Assembly (NCBI RefSeq): GCF_000150955.2
Contig: NC_011672.1
Coordinates: 248,001-312,000, forward strand
From: Phaeodactylum tricornutum CCAP 1055/1
Lineage: Eukaryota > Bacillariophyta > Bacillariophyceae > Surirellales > Neidiaceae
Direction of reading: 5' to 3'
DNA length: 64,000 nucleotides
The notes below the pieces were generated by a model, which did no database searches, was not told the DNA's origin, and saw only the letters and a list, made by a program, of their open reading frames with translations. Positions 1 through 10,023 of the stretch are shown piece after piece. The position numbers were made by a program, and so were the translations under genes. The number at the start of each line of letters is the position of its first letter. Positions within the stretch are counted from its first letter, which is position 1.

Positions 1-282
1 ATTTTGCGTGATTTCGACCCTTACTGTTAGCGACCGATATTCTTACCACTCCGGCTTTTGCTTTTTGAACTCCAATAGTAAGACTGACACATATTGACAA
101 TTCATTATCACAAGCTTGAAACCTCTTTCATATAGCTAGTCGATATAGCCAAATAGAGGATCTTCTTGGGGAAGAGTTTGGATTCATAACTTGCTGTGCC
201 ATCTCTGGTTGATCAACAATTGCATCAACAGTGAGACCTTGGTGTGGCATTTCTTAAACACAGTTCTTTTGTCAGCGTGCTG

Positions 283-1578
283 TTAGGAGATACACTTGAG
301 CTTGACAGACGTTACAAACTGAACGTCGTTTTTCTTCACTGCGCGTTGAATTGCCTGCATGACTCGTTGTCGATTTTCCCAATATTTCTGTCCAATTGGC
401 GGGATCTCGTAGTGGGTGTCAACCATCAGGGCAAGGTGGTCGTCTTTGTAATCAGCCCACAACGCTCGAAACGGTCGAGATCCATCCGTAATAGCTTCGG
501 GGCACGCTTCCTTAATTTCCGCCAAAATATCCTCTTCTAGTTGCGGTATCTTGTCCACATCTTCATAGCGGATGCGAAGAGTTTGTTTGACTTGACATTT
601 TGTTACTCGAGAAATATTTTTGACACGTTGCATGCCTAGTTCCGAGTTAGGAACAACCTCAATGAGCTCATCGTAGCCACGAATTGTAGTCTGCATCCAA
701 CCAATTGACTCGATGCGTCCGCTGGTCCCGTCACCAAATCGAATATTGTCGCCTTCTTGGATACGATCGGACGTGGAAAGAGTCAAACCGCTAACAAACA
801 TAGCCGCTACATCGCGCGAAGCCAACCCCACAACTAATGTTCCGGCTGAGCCAAAGGCAAAGATACTGGAAACACCCACTCCCATTTGTACATCTAAAAT
901 GTCCAGCAGAAAGAGACCCGTTACAACGTAGATGATTCCGTCGGCGAGGCGATCTACCAAGAAGGCTCGACCTAATTTATCGGGTTTGCGAGAAACAGCG
1001 CGTCCCAGTATATATCGCTTGAAAACGGAAAGGCGCTGAGCACCCCAAGCAATGTACAGGATCTTGGTTATGCCCTGTGATAGTTCTGTGACATGGCTAA
1101 AGATAAAGCCAAGCGAGTTGAGAATTACGATGCAGCAATTTGCGATGTACACCAAAAGCGCAATCTTCGCGGCCTGGCTTATGTGATCAGCAAACTGATA
1201 TAGATAGGACTCGTGAAAGGTAAGTTTGTGGTTGCCAATCCAACGGAAAAAGAGAGCAAAAAGTGGTACAGCAGCCCAACCAAGAATGGAGAGAAACAAA
1301 ACATCTCCTGGATGGACTGCTTCAAGCAAGCGGAGCGAAACTCGGTGGAAGTCTTCCCGAGAAACTGCAAGTTTTTGCAGAATGGGAACGAATTGGCCAC
1401 CTTTCATTAGAATGGCTGTTGTTGTCATATTCGAGAGTGTTTCGTTGATGGTGAGCATGCTCGTTCTGGAGTGTAAATAAAGACCAAATGTAAGCAGGAA
1501 AACTGAGAAAGAGGTCGAGGATGCTTTTTTAAGAAGCTTTGGGATGATGATTTTTCGTTCCATGGTCATTCCATTCAT
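283..1578 (-). CDS. MscS-family mechanosensitive ion channel
   Basis: A 431-residue membrane protein of the small-conductance mechanosensitive channel family, which opens a pore when membrane tension rises. Hydrophobic segments lie near residues 22-38, 93-112, 137-160 and 212-230. They are followed by the diagnostic glycine/alanine-rich pore helix (about 235-268, containing FGSAGTLVVGLASRD) and the beta domain with EGDNIRFGDGTSGRIE (275-290). This is the order seen in bacterial MscS and plant MSL proteins. The C-terminal cytoplasmic alpha/beta domain is present. The first ATG gives MNGMTMERK; Met-6 is an equally plausible start. No plastid ASAF-type signal is evident, so the target membrane is uncertain. 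No intron is needed. Confidence 0.9.
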   Translation of the reverse strand: MNGMTMERKIIIPKLLKKASSTSFSVFLLTFGLYLHSRTSMLTINETLSNMTTTAILMKGGQFVPILQKLAVSREDFHRVSLRLLEAVHPGDVLFLSILGWAAVPLFALFFRWIGNHKLTFHESYLYQFADHISQAAKIALLVYIANCCIVILNSLGFIFSHVTELSQGITKILYIAWGAQRLSVFKRYILGRAVSRKPDKLGRAFLVDRLADGIIYVVTGLFLLDILDVQMGVGVSSIFAFGSAGTLVVGLASRDVAAMFVSGLTLSTSDRIQEGDNIRFGDGTSGRIESIGWMQTTIRGYDELIEVVPNSELGMQRVKNISRVTKCQVKQTLRIRYEDVDKIPQLEEDILAEIKEACPEAITDGSRPFRALWADYKDDHLALMVDTHYEIPPIGQKYWENRQRVMQAIQRAVKKNDVQFVTSVKLKCIS

Positions 1579-1996
1579 ACCAAATACGCTGTACGCGTAT
1601 TGATAACCTGAAAAGAATCCTCCGGAGTTATTTTATTATTGACAGTTGACTAACAAGACAAACGGACTTGTCACAGTTTCACAAACAGCTCTAAATAATC
1701 AACAATGAATAACATAAAACCCAGACTGCGACCTGGCAACTTCCACGTGACAGGAAGCAAGCCTTTTTACTCGATTTTGAGCTACATGGATCAGAAATGA
1801 TATGACTCCGACGCCGACGTCGACGTATTCTTGGGACTAACTGTAGAAAGGAATATGTGACTAGTAGTAAACGAGCAAGCGTGGTAGGGCACTGGTAAAG
1901 TCGCGACGGTAGGACAATCTGTTGTTCTATGCCTTACTAGTACCAAGAACAATGTGAAGAACTTTGTTACAAAAGTGTCTCGTATAGCTTGCTTGA
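1579..1996. other. Intergenic region between MscS gene and chlM
   Basis: This spacer lies between the 5' end of the MscS gene and the 3' end of chlM, both on the minus strand. It should hold the MscS promoter and the chlM 3' UTR. A TTGACAGT half-match to the window's recurrent motif lies at 1639-1646, about 60 bp upstream of the MscS ATG. No open frame of note is seen. Confidence 0.5.
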
Positions 1997-2773
1997 TTAC
2001 ACACGTTTGGCTTCCAAAAGTCGCGAGAAGTAAAAATTAGTAGCCGTCATTTCATCCCGCGCAACCTCAAAGCCAGCCTGTTGGAGCGCTTCACGGACAA
2101 TGGATTCTTCATGCAAGTAGGCTCTGGTTGTTTTGGAGGGTCCCGGGAAAAGCTCTCCAATCTTTTTCAAAAAAACGTAGTACCACGTCTTGGGCGCAAA
2201 ACTGATCAATACACGGTCTTCCGCCAAGCTACAGAGATGAGTGACCATCTCTTTGAATTTATCGTCGGGGTAATGAATGGCCACGTCAACGCAGGTCACG
2301 GTGTGGTATTTGCCGGAGACCGATTCCAAATCGGACGTGTAAAAGTCGGCCTTGACACCAAGTTCCCCGGCCCGGCGAGCAGCTTCAGTTGACATGGCGT
2401 CGGAAATATCCGAAGCCGACACCTTGGCGCCCATTTGTGCCAGAGGAATAGCCAAGCTGCCGACGCCGCAGCCACAGTCGCAGACCGATTTGCCGTCAAT
2501 ATCGCCGTCCGCCGCAATCCACTTGAGGATCTTTTGAATGGTCTGGTCGTGGCCGTTGCGAATGTCCATCTGTACAGAGTTCACATCGTCTGTGTCGGAA
2601 TAAATTTTGTTCCACCGACTGAAGCCTTCCGTGTTGAAGTATTCGCGGACCTCGGTCTTATCGTCCGCCGAGGAGAAAAGGGCACTTCCAGCCGATGACA
2701 CCGAATGGACTGAGGGGACGAACGCGCTGGCGCTAGACAGCAAGGCGAGAAAGACTGCGCCGGCTTGTTTCAT
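1997..2773 (-). CDS. chlM: Magnesium-protoporphyrin IX O-methyltransferase, plastid
   Basis: ChlM transfers a methyl group from S-adenosylmethionine to Mg-protoporphyrin IX, an early committed step of chlorophyll synthesis in the plastid. The 258-residue protein starts with a signal peptide ending in ASAFVP, the diatom plastid-import cleavage motif. The family's N-terminal signature VREYFNTEGFSRWNKIY follows, then SAM-binding motif I (CDCGCGVGSLAIPLA) and the late block VLISFAPKTWYYVFLK. The frame stays open upstream to an ATG at 2938, but the start at 2773 is chosen because it puts the signal peptide at the extreme N-terminus. A TTGACAGTGA motif lies 36 bp upstream of this ATG on the coding strand. 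Length fits the family once the leader is allowed for. Confidence 0.95.
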   Translation of the reverse strand: MKQAGAVFLALLSSASAFVPSVHSVSSAGSALFSSADDKTEVREYFNTEGFSRWNKIYSDTDDVNSVQMDIRNGHDQTIQKILKWIAADGDIDGKSVCDCGCGVGSLAIPLAQMGAKVSASDISDAMSTEAARRAGELGVKADFYTSDLESVSGKYHTVTCVDVAIHYPDDKFKEMVTHLCSLAEDRVLISFAPKTWYYVFLKKIGELFPGPSKTTRAYLHEESIVREALQQAGFEVARDEMTATNFYFSRLLEAKRV

Positions 2774-2808
2774 GCTTTCTTTCGTTATATCGAGCAAGCA
2801 GCGAATAC

Positions 2809-2819
2809 TCACTGTCAAT
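2809..2819 (-). promoter_or_regulatory. Recurrent motif copy WTTGACWGTGA
   Basis: ATTGACAGTGA on the minus strand, 36 bp upstream of the chlM ATG and in the same orientation as the gene. Confidence 0.45.
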
Positions 2820-3050
2820 ATCGATGCAGTCTGTTGAAACGACGCCGACAAGCAACCACCATGAGAAAGGTCGATAGCGTCGGCGAACAGGCTCACCGTC
2901 TCTAATAGGAACTTCAACTTAGGATCTTGACATTCCAAAGAAAAGAGAGTAAAAATGGGCCGGACTTCAAAAGTCTCATTCCGAAAAAGTCAACCAGACA
3001 GACGGTTGGTGGACAGACCCGTTCAGATGTCGTCGTTTCCCCTGATGCAT

Positions 3051-3061
3051 TTTGACTGTGA
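3051..3061 (+). promoter_or_regulatory. Recurrent motif copy WTTGACWGTGA
   Basis: TTTGACTGTGA, 120 bp upstream of the chosen ATG at 3181. It is one of ten exact copies in the window and probably a core promoter element (inference from recurrence and position). Confidence 0.4.
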
Positions 3062-3180
3062 TTCTCTTCTTCCATCAAACCAAATCGATGGCAGCCTCAT
3101 CACTTTTCAACCAAGGGTATAAAGAAGCCCGGTGTTGCAAATTCGTTGCTTGCCGTAGTAGCAGCATCAGGAAAAACAGG

Positions 3181-5359
3181 ATGCAGGCTTACTCGAAACT
3201 TACTATCTGTCTATTTTGGCTCTTGAGCGGCCTCGCATGGCAACCCCTCGCTGCCTTTCACTATCAGCGTATGCAGGCCCAGCAACAGCAACGACAGCAC
3301 GCAAGGATTCCTTTTCTACGTATGGCATCAACGGCCGAAAGAAGCAGCCTACCGGAGAGTTCATCCAAAACAACATCAACCAGATCGCCCACCAGTGTCG
3401 CCAAGTATCCGACACAACGTGGGTCCGAAGTAGATTCCCGCAAAATCATTGCCACCGGTGCGGGACGTCAACACCTAACGGCAATCCACGTGCATCACGT
3501 TCTGTTCGCCTCGGAAGAACTGGCCCTCGCCAGTTTACACCAACTCCGTAACGCGGAAATTCCATTTGCTACTTTGGCTACACAGATCAGTGCTTGTGCG
3601 GCAACCCGGGACAAGGCGGGAGCGATCGGATGGATTTCGGTCCCGAGCCGCGATTCGCTAGACGCCAACGGCGGCGTCTCGAACGAGCACTTGGACGAAA
3701 TCTTTCCGGAGGAAGCACGCGATAGGATTGTTCAAATTACGACCAAGCCGGGAGATATTGTGTTGGTGAAAAGTCGCCGCGGCTTTCACCTCGTTCAAGT
3801 AGTTGACGTCATGGCGGATGTTCGACGAATGGCCACATTGAAACGTCGATCACGCAAGCTAGGCGACGATATTCTCAATTCCGGGGCCTTACTAGGCACT
3901 ATGGGCCAGTCGAGAGAGAATAAAGACATTTCCGATTTGACCTACAAGCTAGAAACAATGGGTTGCCAAATGAATATGGCTGATTCCGAACGAATCGAGG
4001 GTCAATTACAAGGTCTCGGTATTCGACCTTTAGATCCAGACGTAGACAAGAACAAACAGCCGGATGTCGTCATATTGAATACCTGCTCCATTCGAGATCA
4101 CGCCGAGCAAAAAGTTTATTCATACATTGGACCCCACGCCAAACGCAAACGCGACGGGGAGGACGTGACGATTATTGTAGCTGGCTGCGTCGCCCAGCAA
4201 GAAGGGGAAGCGCTGTTACGACGTGTACCGGAAGTTGATCTCGTCATGGGACCGCAGTACGCTAATCGGATTGGCGATTTATTAGAAGATGTCAGCAATG
4301 GCAACCAAGTTGTGGCCACCGAAGCCAGCCATATCATGGAGGATTCCACAAAACCACGACGACAATCAACGGTCGCCGCGTGGGTGAACGTCATTTACGG
4401 CTGCAACGAGCGATGTACCTTTTGCATTGTACCTACCACGCGTGGAGTAGAACAATCTAGGCCTGCTGAGAGTATTGTAAGAGAGGTTACTGAACTTGTG
4501 GAACAAGGGTTCAAGGAAATCACGCTATTGGGTCAGAATATTGACGCCTACGGCCGTGACATGATCCCGAAGCGAAAATTTTCGGATTTGATCCGGATTG
4601 TTGGTGAAATACCAGGATTGGACCGCTTGCGATTTGTAACGTCTCATCCTCGTTACATGTCGCTGGGCGTCGTGGACTCCGTTGCCGAGACACCGGCAGC
4701 TTGTGAATGCTTTCATATTCCTTTTCAAAGCGGATCTAACGAGATACTCGCCGCTATGGGTAGAGGACATACCCGAGAAAAGTACCTGCACATTGTGGAT
4801 CGTATCCGATCGGTAAGTTAATGTCGACGGTCTTTTCCAATCGGTACTCTCTCGTACTGTCGTTGCGTTGACTCACACATTTCTTCGTTTACTAAATCCA
4901 CAGAGAATACCGGATGCAGCGATCACCGCCGACGTGATCGTGGGCTTCCCTGGGGAAACGGAGGAGCAGTTTGAAGACACCTTGTCCTTAATGCGCGAGG
5001 TGGTTTTTGATTCCGTCAATACAGCCGCGTACTCTCCCCGCCCCAATACGCCGGCAGCCGTTTGGGACGACCAAGTTGACGACGCCGTCAAACAGAATCG
5101 TCTGCAACGGATCAATGCACTCAATCTAGAACACGCCGCTCAACGTCGGGCCCGCATGAAGGGGCGGACGGTCGAAATATTGGTGGAGGAACGCAACGTA
5201 CGCGTGCCCACGCAAGTAATGGGTCGTACGCGGCACGGGTATATTGTCTATTGCGACGGTGAGATTGATGAGCTTCGTGGAAAGCTAGTCAACGTCGAGA
5301 TTGACACCTGCGAGCAATACTATCTTGCCGGAAAGCCAGTTGCCCAAGATGGACACTGA
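3181..5359 (+). CDS. Plastid parvulin-type rotamase fused to MiaB-like tRNA methylthiotransferase
   Basis: CDS is join(3181..4812,4904..5359), 695 residues, with one 91-bp intron (gtaagt...cag). The N-terminus is a hydrophobic signal peptide ending in LAAFHY, a plastid-import type leader. Residues about 98-211 resemble the PpiC/parvulin rotamase fold ([30 protein letters not shown]). Residues about 255-690 form a full methylthiotransferase: three N-terminal cluster cysteines ([29 protein letters not shown]), the radical-SAM cysteines GCNERCTFC (C408, C412, C415), and a C-terminal TRAM domain from about 626. MiaB adds a methylthio group to N6-isopentenyl-A37 of tRNAs. The splice joins RIRS to [17 protein letters not shown], as in bacterial MiaB. 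An ATG at 3052 is in frame but would bury the signal peptide. The rotamase fusion is unusual. Confidence 0.9.
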
Positions 5360-5405
5360 ACAGTATAGTACCTAACGAGTACTCTAGTATCCCAACAAGG
5401 TCTAT

Positions 5406-5416
5406 TTTGACAGTGA
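5406..5416 (+). promoter_or_regulatory. Recurrent motif copy between converging genes
   Basis: TTTGACAGTGA on the plus strand, in the tail-to-tail spacer between the MiaB-like gene and the MYB gene. No start codon of a known gene lies nearby, so this copy does not fit a simple promoter role unless an unrecognised transcript begins here. Confidence 0.3.
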
Positions 5417-5653
5417 ACGCCAATCGCTAGAATACAAATCTCGTTGGAGCTTATTTGGTAAAGCATTCATAACGTTTTTTTTTTCAACGACAAGCAACGT
5501 AAAAACATTCTATTTTTCGGATTGGTACGCTGTACAGTATACCGTATTCCTGTTGGTTTGAACAATTTGTGAAACGTGGGAGGGTAACAAAAGGGAAAAG
5601 GCGGGGCCCACACACTGCTCGCAACGCGAATTCCTGTCCGTGGCAGATCCCGG

Positions 5654-6261
5654 TCAGACGCCTTGGACAGACAAGTCGGTTTGCGAGTCCGACGGAGGAA
5701 TCCATGTTTGCGAGGGTGTGGTGTGGTCCGGATGCAGTACGGGACTGGATCCAGTACTACCGGGAGGACACGTGGTGGGGGTATCCCAGGCACCGGGTCC
5801 AGTGGGAGCCGCGAGTTGACACAGAGCCGAGGCGGCAATAATGTGCTGCTGCGCGTCGAGTTCCACGGCAGGAATGGGAGGGTCGACCTTGGGTGAGACG
5901 ACGCTGCGGCGTGGCCTCTTATTGGCCGCAGCAGTTTTAGGCAACAATAGTGCGGGAGCTTCGTGGCCCAGTCGATCGTGAATACTCGCCACCAAAAGCT
6001 CGAGCCGTGCGTTGTTCTCCTCGATACGTCGGAAGACGTGTTCGCCTTGATCGATGCGCTTGAGCACTTTTTGGGCGTGGGACTTGATTTGCACCAGAGA
6101 CCTGTGTCGGTGGGACACGGGAAATGGAAAAACAACAGAAACAATGAGCATCGTATGAGTGAGCGTTTCAAGGTGATCGATCGTACAAAAGCAACGTCGT
6201 GGACTATCCCGCTGTTATAGAAGTACGCGTCCGGAGCATCCATCCGCATGGAGACGTAGGA

Positions 6262-6292
<31 letters not shown>

Positions 6293-6632
6293 CGATACAC
6301 GCTTAAAAGTTCACGTACCGATTCGGCAGATACGCGCTCATCTTTTTCCACTTGCCCTTGCCAAATTTGCGCAAGCCGTACAGGAAAAGTATCTTTTCGT
6401 CCAACGTCCATCTCCCGGTGCGGTGGGGTGAGCCAACCACGGCCAGGGGGGCGTGTTCCGTGGGGTGTGGGTCGGTGCGTACGGAACCGGCGGAACGCGC
6501 CATGTCGTTGGCGGACGCCGACGGGTGTTCACGTAGCAGTCGTTCGCGCGGACGATACTTGGTCGATTCAATAAAGCTATGGCTACTGGTATGGACGACG
6601 GTAGTCGGGTCGGTGTGGGACAAGTTCGTCAT
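5654..6632 (-). CDS. SHAQKY-type single-repeat MYB transcription factor
   Basis: CDS is complement(join(5654..6101,6319..6632)), 253 residues. The single MYB repeat is split by a 217-bp intron: exon 1 ends with GRWTLDEKILFLYGLRKFG and KMSAYLPNR, and exon 2 continues SLVQIKSHAQKVLKR. The spliced domain has the tryptophan of helix 1 and the SHAQK(Y/V) helix-3 signature of CCA1/RVE-like and stramenopile MYB-SHAQKYF proteins, which bind DNA in the nucleus. After it comes a short helical stretch (EENNARLELLVASIHDRL), a basic patch NKRPRR and a proline/serine-rich tail. The ATG at 6632 is the first after a (CA)n-rich 5' region. The frame is open further upstream to 6923, but that part is low-complexity. 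The intron holds a (GT)14 tract. Confidence 0.85.
6262..6289. repeat. (GT)14 microsatellite in MYB intron
   Basis: Fourteen uninterrupted GT units on the plus strand, inside the intron of the MYB gene near its donor site. Related GT/GA-rich tracts lie at about 6640-6660 and 6670-6700 in its 5' flank. Confidence 0.95.
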
Positions 6633-7652
6633 GCTCGGTGATGTGTGTGTGTGTGTGACGCTCACGGGTCCGTGTGTGAGTGAGTGAGTGTGTGTGTGGA
6701 AGAAAAGGAAAAAAAAACACGAATGCCCCAACGATACATGCCGAGAGGCGTACGGAGAAGATACCCTCCGATGGAAAGGAAGGCGGGGGGGGAGACGTTC
6801 GGTGAGGTTGTCCTGCCAACTCACTGTCACTTTTTTTGTGTTGGGGGACGTGGTTCGGTATCTTTCTGCCGAATCGGAAAATGTCGCAAACGAGAAATGT
6901 AGCCGTGACGCTGAGAAACGCAACCTAAGTAAATTTGAAATGGATGGCGGCTCGCAACGATGGATTCCACTTTTTCTGCGTCATCCGATTGTTCGGCCTC
7001 TCGTCGTGGGGCGAACGTTAGAACGAGTGGTTTGGGTGTTTTGCGTCTCGGAACGATGGCAGGTCAGACGGGACAGACAATTCGGACGGTGTCACAGAGA
7101 CGACGAACCACAATGTCGCACTGCGCGCTCGCACTGCGCGGCGCTTGGATGTGCTGACCCCCGCCCCTCCCAAAAGCGGACGCGCGCCCAGCGACGAGGA
7201 TACCCCAATACAGCACAGACAAAGGCATCCGGCGGGAGCCTAGTAGGATGCGGACGACACAGGCATTGACTTCCAGGCACGTTCCGAAAGTCCATTGCCA
7301 TCCCAACGAGGCTACTTATAACTGTAAGTGTCACTGGATCCGTGGACGCTTCCTTCGACCACACGGGTATAGTACAAAACGGTAGGTAGAGAAAAAAGGT
7401 TGTCGGTAGACCACCACTAAACGTGCGAAGAGCCTACGAAACCCATGCGCCGCGCGCCTAGTCGAACGAAGGATAGGCTGGACTCGTCGTCGCCAGAGTA
7501 ATCCGTTGGTCGATCGATCGATCGACTTCTAGTTGGAAAGGTCTTTCGGTTCGGTCGTGCCCGTGTCGTACCAACGCTGCTCTCCTCACCCCACCACACA
7601 CTTGCAGGTTGCACAGGTCACAGTCAAAACGCACCATCGTCGACCGTACACC
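6633..7652. promoter_or_regulatory. Divergent promoter region of MYB gene and acidic coiled-coil gene
   Basis: A 1020-bp head-to-head spacer with GT-rich tracts near the MYB side. The recurrent motif core TGACAGTGA occurs on the minus strand at 6821-6829, 189 bp upstream of the MYB ATG. A full copy, TTTGACTGTGA on the minus strand, lies at 7618-7628, ending 24 bp before the plus-strand ATG at 7653. A run of gatc repeats (tcgatcgatcgatcgac) lies near 7510-7527. Small open frames here look like chance. Confidence 0.4.
7618..7628 (-). promoter_or_regulatory. Recurrent motif copy WTTGACWGTGA
   Basis: Plus strand reads TCACAGTCAAA, followed by one more A. This 12-mer is the exact reverse complement of the copy at 3050-3061. 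It sits 24 bp before the ATG at 7653 in inverted orientation, so the element may work in either direction. Confidence 0.4.
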
Positions 7653-9989
7653 ATGGATTTCTCCTATACCACCGCCAACGCGGAGAGTGTCGACGACCCG
7701 TCGGAAACCGTCATGGCGACGCACGAAGACGACGACGAAGAAACCGAAGACGGAGAAATTGTCGAATCCTTGGAAGACGTTGAAATCGGCGATCCCAAGG
7801 CCCAGCCCCGTAGGGAAGAAACCTCGACGCCCGACGAACACGAGGAGTCGGACGAGGATTCCCGTTCCGTGCCGGGAGACAATCACGATGGGGCCGTGTC
7901 CGGGACGCGGACAGAGCCACACGCGTCGACGGATGGTTCCCCAACCCCCAAATCGGACGAGCCCAAGGACGCAGAAGACGAAGGAGAAGAACTGCACGAG
8001 CAAGCCAAGATGGAATCCGCTTACAGTACACGGGGACGCACCGCGGATAGGGATCCCGATCCACTCGAGCGTCTGGCCCGGGACGCGCTCGGGGAACTAG
8101 CGCGAGAAAAAGAACCGTCCGCGAGTCACTCGAGCTTTCTTTCCGACTCGCTGACGGAAGAAGAGCGTCGCACGCGCACACGGTATCTACCCGAGGTGGA
8201 AGGATTGCACGCACTGCGCAAACACGAGGTCAAGGGTGATCTCTCCCTGGCGCGGACTCTGCAACCCGTCCCTGGAAAAAAGTCGAAACGCACGGAAGAT
8301 GCCATGGACGAAGATGGGGGACTCTCTCCCATGGAAGATTCGACCGACGCCAACCGCCGTGTCGTTACCATTGCGGGCCACGCCTTGCCCATACCGAGCC
8401 CCGCTTTTGTGGCTCCCTTGACGGAGGCGACCGTCCCGTCCGCGCGCGTCGTCGGTTCCGTCACCGCATTCAATCCGCCACAGCCGCCAGAATCTGTCAG
8501 TGCCAAGTACAAGCACAGAATGCTGCGCTGGGAAAATCATCCCTCCGAAATTCAAGTCGACCTGACCAAGTACCGCAAGACTGTTCAGAAAGCGCGCAGT
8601 GAACTTCACAAGGCCATGGCCGAAAGAGAACGGGTGGAAACGGTGCAGGATCATTTACGTCGGCACTTTTTTCAACACATTGATTGTTTGAATGCCGAAT
8701 GGCGGCAACTACAGGGTGAGTTCCACGAGATTCAACAGGAGTGTGTCGACGCCGCGGACCTCCTTACGTCACGCACCCGCAGTCGGGGCGCAGGAAAGAG
8801 CAGCCACGTGATGCGGGACGTCCTGCAGGTACTGCGCAGTCGTGGAGCCGAGCTTCAGACCAAGTCCCTGAATTTACACAGCATCCCAACCTCGTCGGAA
8901 CCGGCATTGCGTGGCATGGGTGGGGTAGGCTTACGGAGCTTTTTAACGTGGGACCGATCCACGGTGATTGCTCCCGCGCCGGCTGCGGCAGCCTGGTTGT
9001 TGGCGGGCGACGCGGTGGAAACCCCGTGCGGACCGGGTACTGTGCAAGCGGTATATCCGCCGGGGGACGCGTTGGAAAAGGGGGGAGACGCTGACAAGAA
9101 CCCGGACAGTCAGCCATCGGAAGGGTTGACGGGACCCCGTGTTGCCGTCCAACTTCCGTTTGGAATTGGGTACTTTCCTTTGGATGCGGTTATGACGAAA
9201 GAAAATCCCGCGGCTTACGATGATGCGCGACTTGCGCAACGATGGAAAGGGCTCATGGAGACGGCAACGGCGGTTGGTTCAGTGTTGGATCTGGAATCGA
9301 TGGCGACCACCACAAACGACGGAACCAAGAAAGAAGAGTCTGTCGATGGAATGGACGAATCGGGGTCCAACGTCGAAAGCAAAGACGATATGGAAGAATC
9401 CACCGTAGCACGAAGGATTCCCTTTGGTGCCGGCATGCTGCCGATCGGAACAGCACGTGGGCATGACCTTTACAAACGCAAGTTGGCGGATCTGGAAAAT
9501 GACCTGGATAAACCTCTCTACGAGGGGGAAGGTGTCCTAGGGTTTAAAGGCAACAAAAATGTTCCCACCGCAACCCGTGAGGCTGAGGACTTGCGACAAG
9601 AACGGATCGATCTCGAGGCGAAGCTTCATCATTTGAAAAATAAAGTATACCGACAGCGAAACATTCGAATACTGAATGAACGGACCTATGCTGGTGCTCA
9701 AGAACGTTCAACGAGAGTGAAGTCGTTGATCACCGAAATGCGAATGGACTTGATGAGCCTGCGGAGCCGCCTTGATGACGAAGTCCGCGAACTTGGGATC
9801 ACCGGAGATCAAGCGGAAGCAATTCTGACTTCGTTCTACCGGTCACTGGACTCGCAGCACTCGGGGGAAGCCTCCCCTCCGAAGCGACAGCGAAGGGCGC
9901 AGGATGATCTGGATGATGACGAAGAAATGGCATCGGCACAGGCGGGATCCACGGATGTCGCATCGGATTCCGGCTTAATCAAGGTTTAA
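7653..9989 (+). CDS. Large acidic coiled-coil protein, function unknown
   Basis: A 778-residue protein I do not recognise. The first ~120 residues are strongly acidic (EDDDEETEDGEIVE). Residues ~300-420 and ~640-740 are charged helical stretches likely to form coiled coils (YRKTVQKARSELHKAMAERERVE; LRQERIDLEAKLHHLKNKVY). Between them is a small hydrophobic module, LLAGDAVETPCGPGTVQAV then VAVQLPFGIGYFPLDAV, of the 'GPGxV...V.L..G.GY' kind seen scattered in stramenopile proteins. The C-terminus carries a basic PPKRQRR that could be a nuclear signal, followed by an acidic run. The ATG at 7653 is preferred because the frame upstream to 7533 reads like a leader. The acidic/basic make-up suggests a nuclear or scaffolding role, which is inference only. 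Confidence 0.75.
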   Translation: MDFSYTTANAESVDDPSETVMATHEDDDEETEDGEIVESLEDVEIGDPKAQPRREETSTPDEHEESDEDSRSVPGDNHDGAVSGTRTEPHASTDGSPTPKSDEPKDAEDEGEELHEQAKMESAYSTRGRTADRDPDPLERLARDALGELAREKEPSASHSSFLSDSLTEEERRTRTRYLPEVEGLHALRKHEVKGDLSLARTLQPVPGKKSKRTEDAMDEDGGLSPMEDSTDANRRVVTIAGHALPIPSPAFVAPLTEATVPSARVVGSVTAFNPPQPPESVSAKYKHRMLRWENHPSEIQVDLTKYRKTVQKARSELHKAMAERERVETVQDHLRRHFFQHIDCLNAEWRQLQGEFHEIQQECVDAADLLTSRTRSRGAGKSSHVMRDVLQVLRSRGAELQTKSLNLHSIPTSSEPALRGMGGVGLRSFLTWDRSTVIAPAPAAAAWLLAGDAVETPCGPGTVQAVYPPGDALEKGGDADKNPDSQPSEGLTGPRVAVQLPFGIGYFPLDAVMTKENPAAYDDARLAQRWKGLMETATAVGSVLDLESMATTTNDGTKKEESVDGMDESGSNVESKDDMEESTVARRIPFGAGMLPIGTARGHDLYKRKLADLENDLDKPLYEGEGVLGFKGNKNVPTATREAEDLRQERIDLEAKLHHLKNKVYRQRNIRILNERTYAGAQERSTRVKSLITEMRMDLMSLRSRLDDEVRELGITGDQAEAILTSFYRSLDSQHSGEASPPKRQRRAQDDLDDDEEMASAQAGSTDVASDSGLIKV

Positions 9990-10023
9990 TAGAAGCTAAG
10001 TATTTGTTTTATCAGAGAGTAGA

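Larger units (their letters stand above)
2774..3180. promoter_or_regulatory. Divergent promoter region of chlM and the isomerase-MiaB gene
   Basis: A 407-bp head-to-head spacer. It carries two copies of the recurrent motif: ATTGACAGTGA read on the minus strand at 2809-2819 (chlM side) and TTTGACTGTGA on the plus strand at 3051-3061 (MiaB side). A TATA-like gggtataaag lies near 3116-3125, about 60 bp before the plus-strand ATG. Shared control of two plastid genes is possible but inferred. Confidence 0.45.

Noticed and set aside
5467-6411. Long minus-strand open frame overlapping the MYB gene
   Set aside because: It runs through the MYB intron and its GT repeat in another frame; the spliced MYB domain explains the region.
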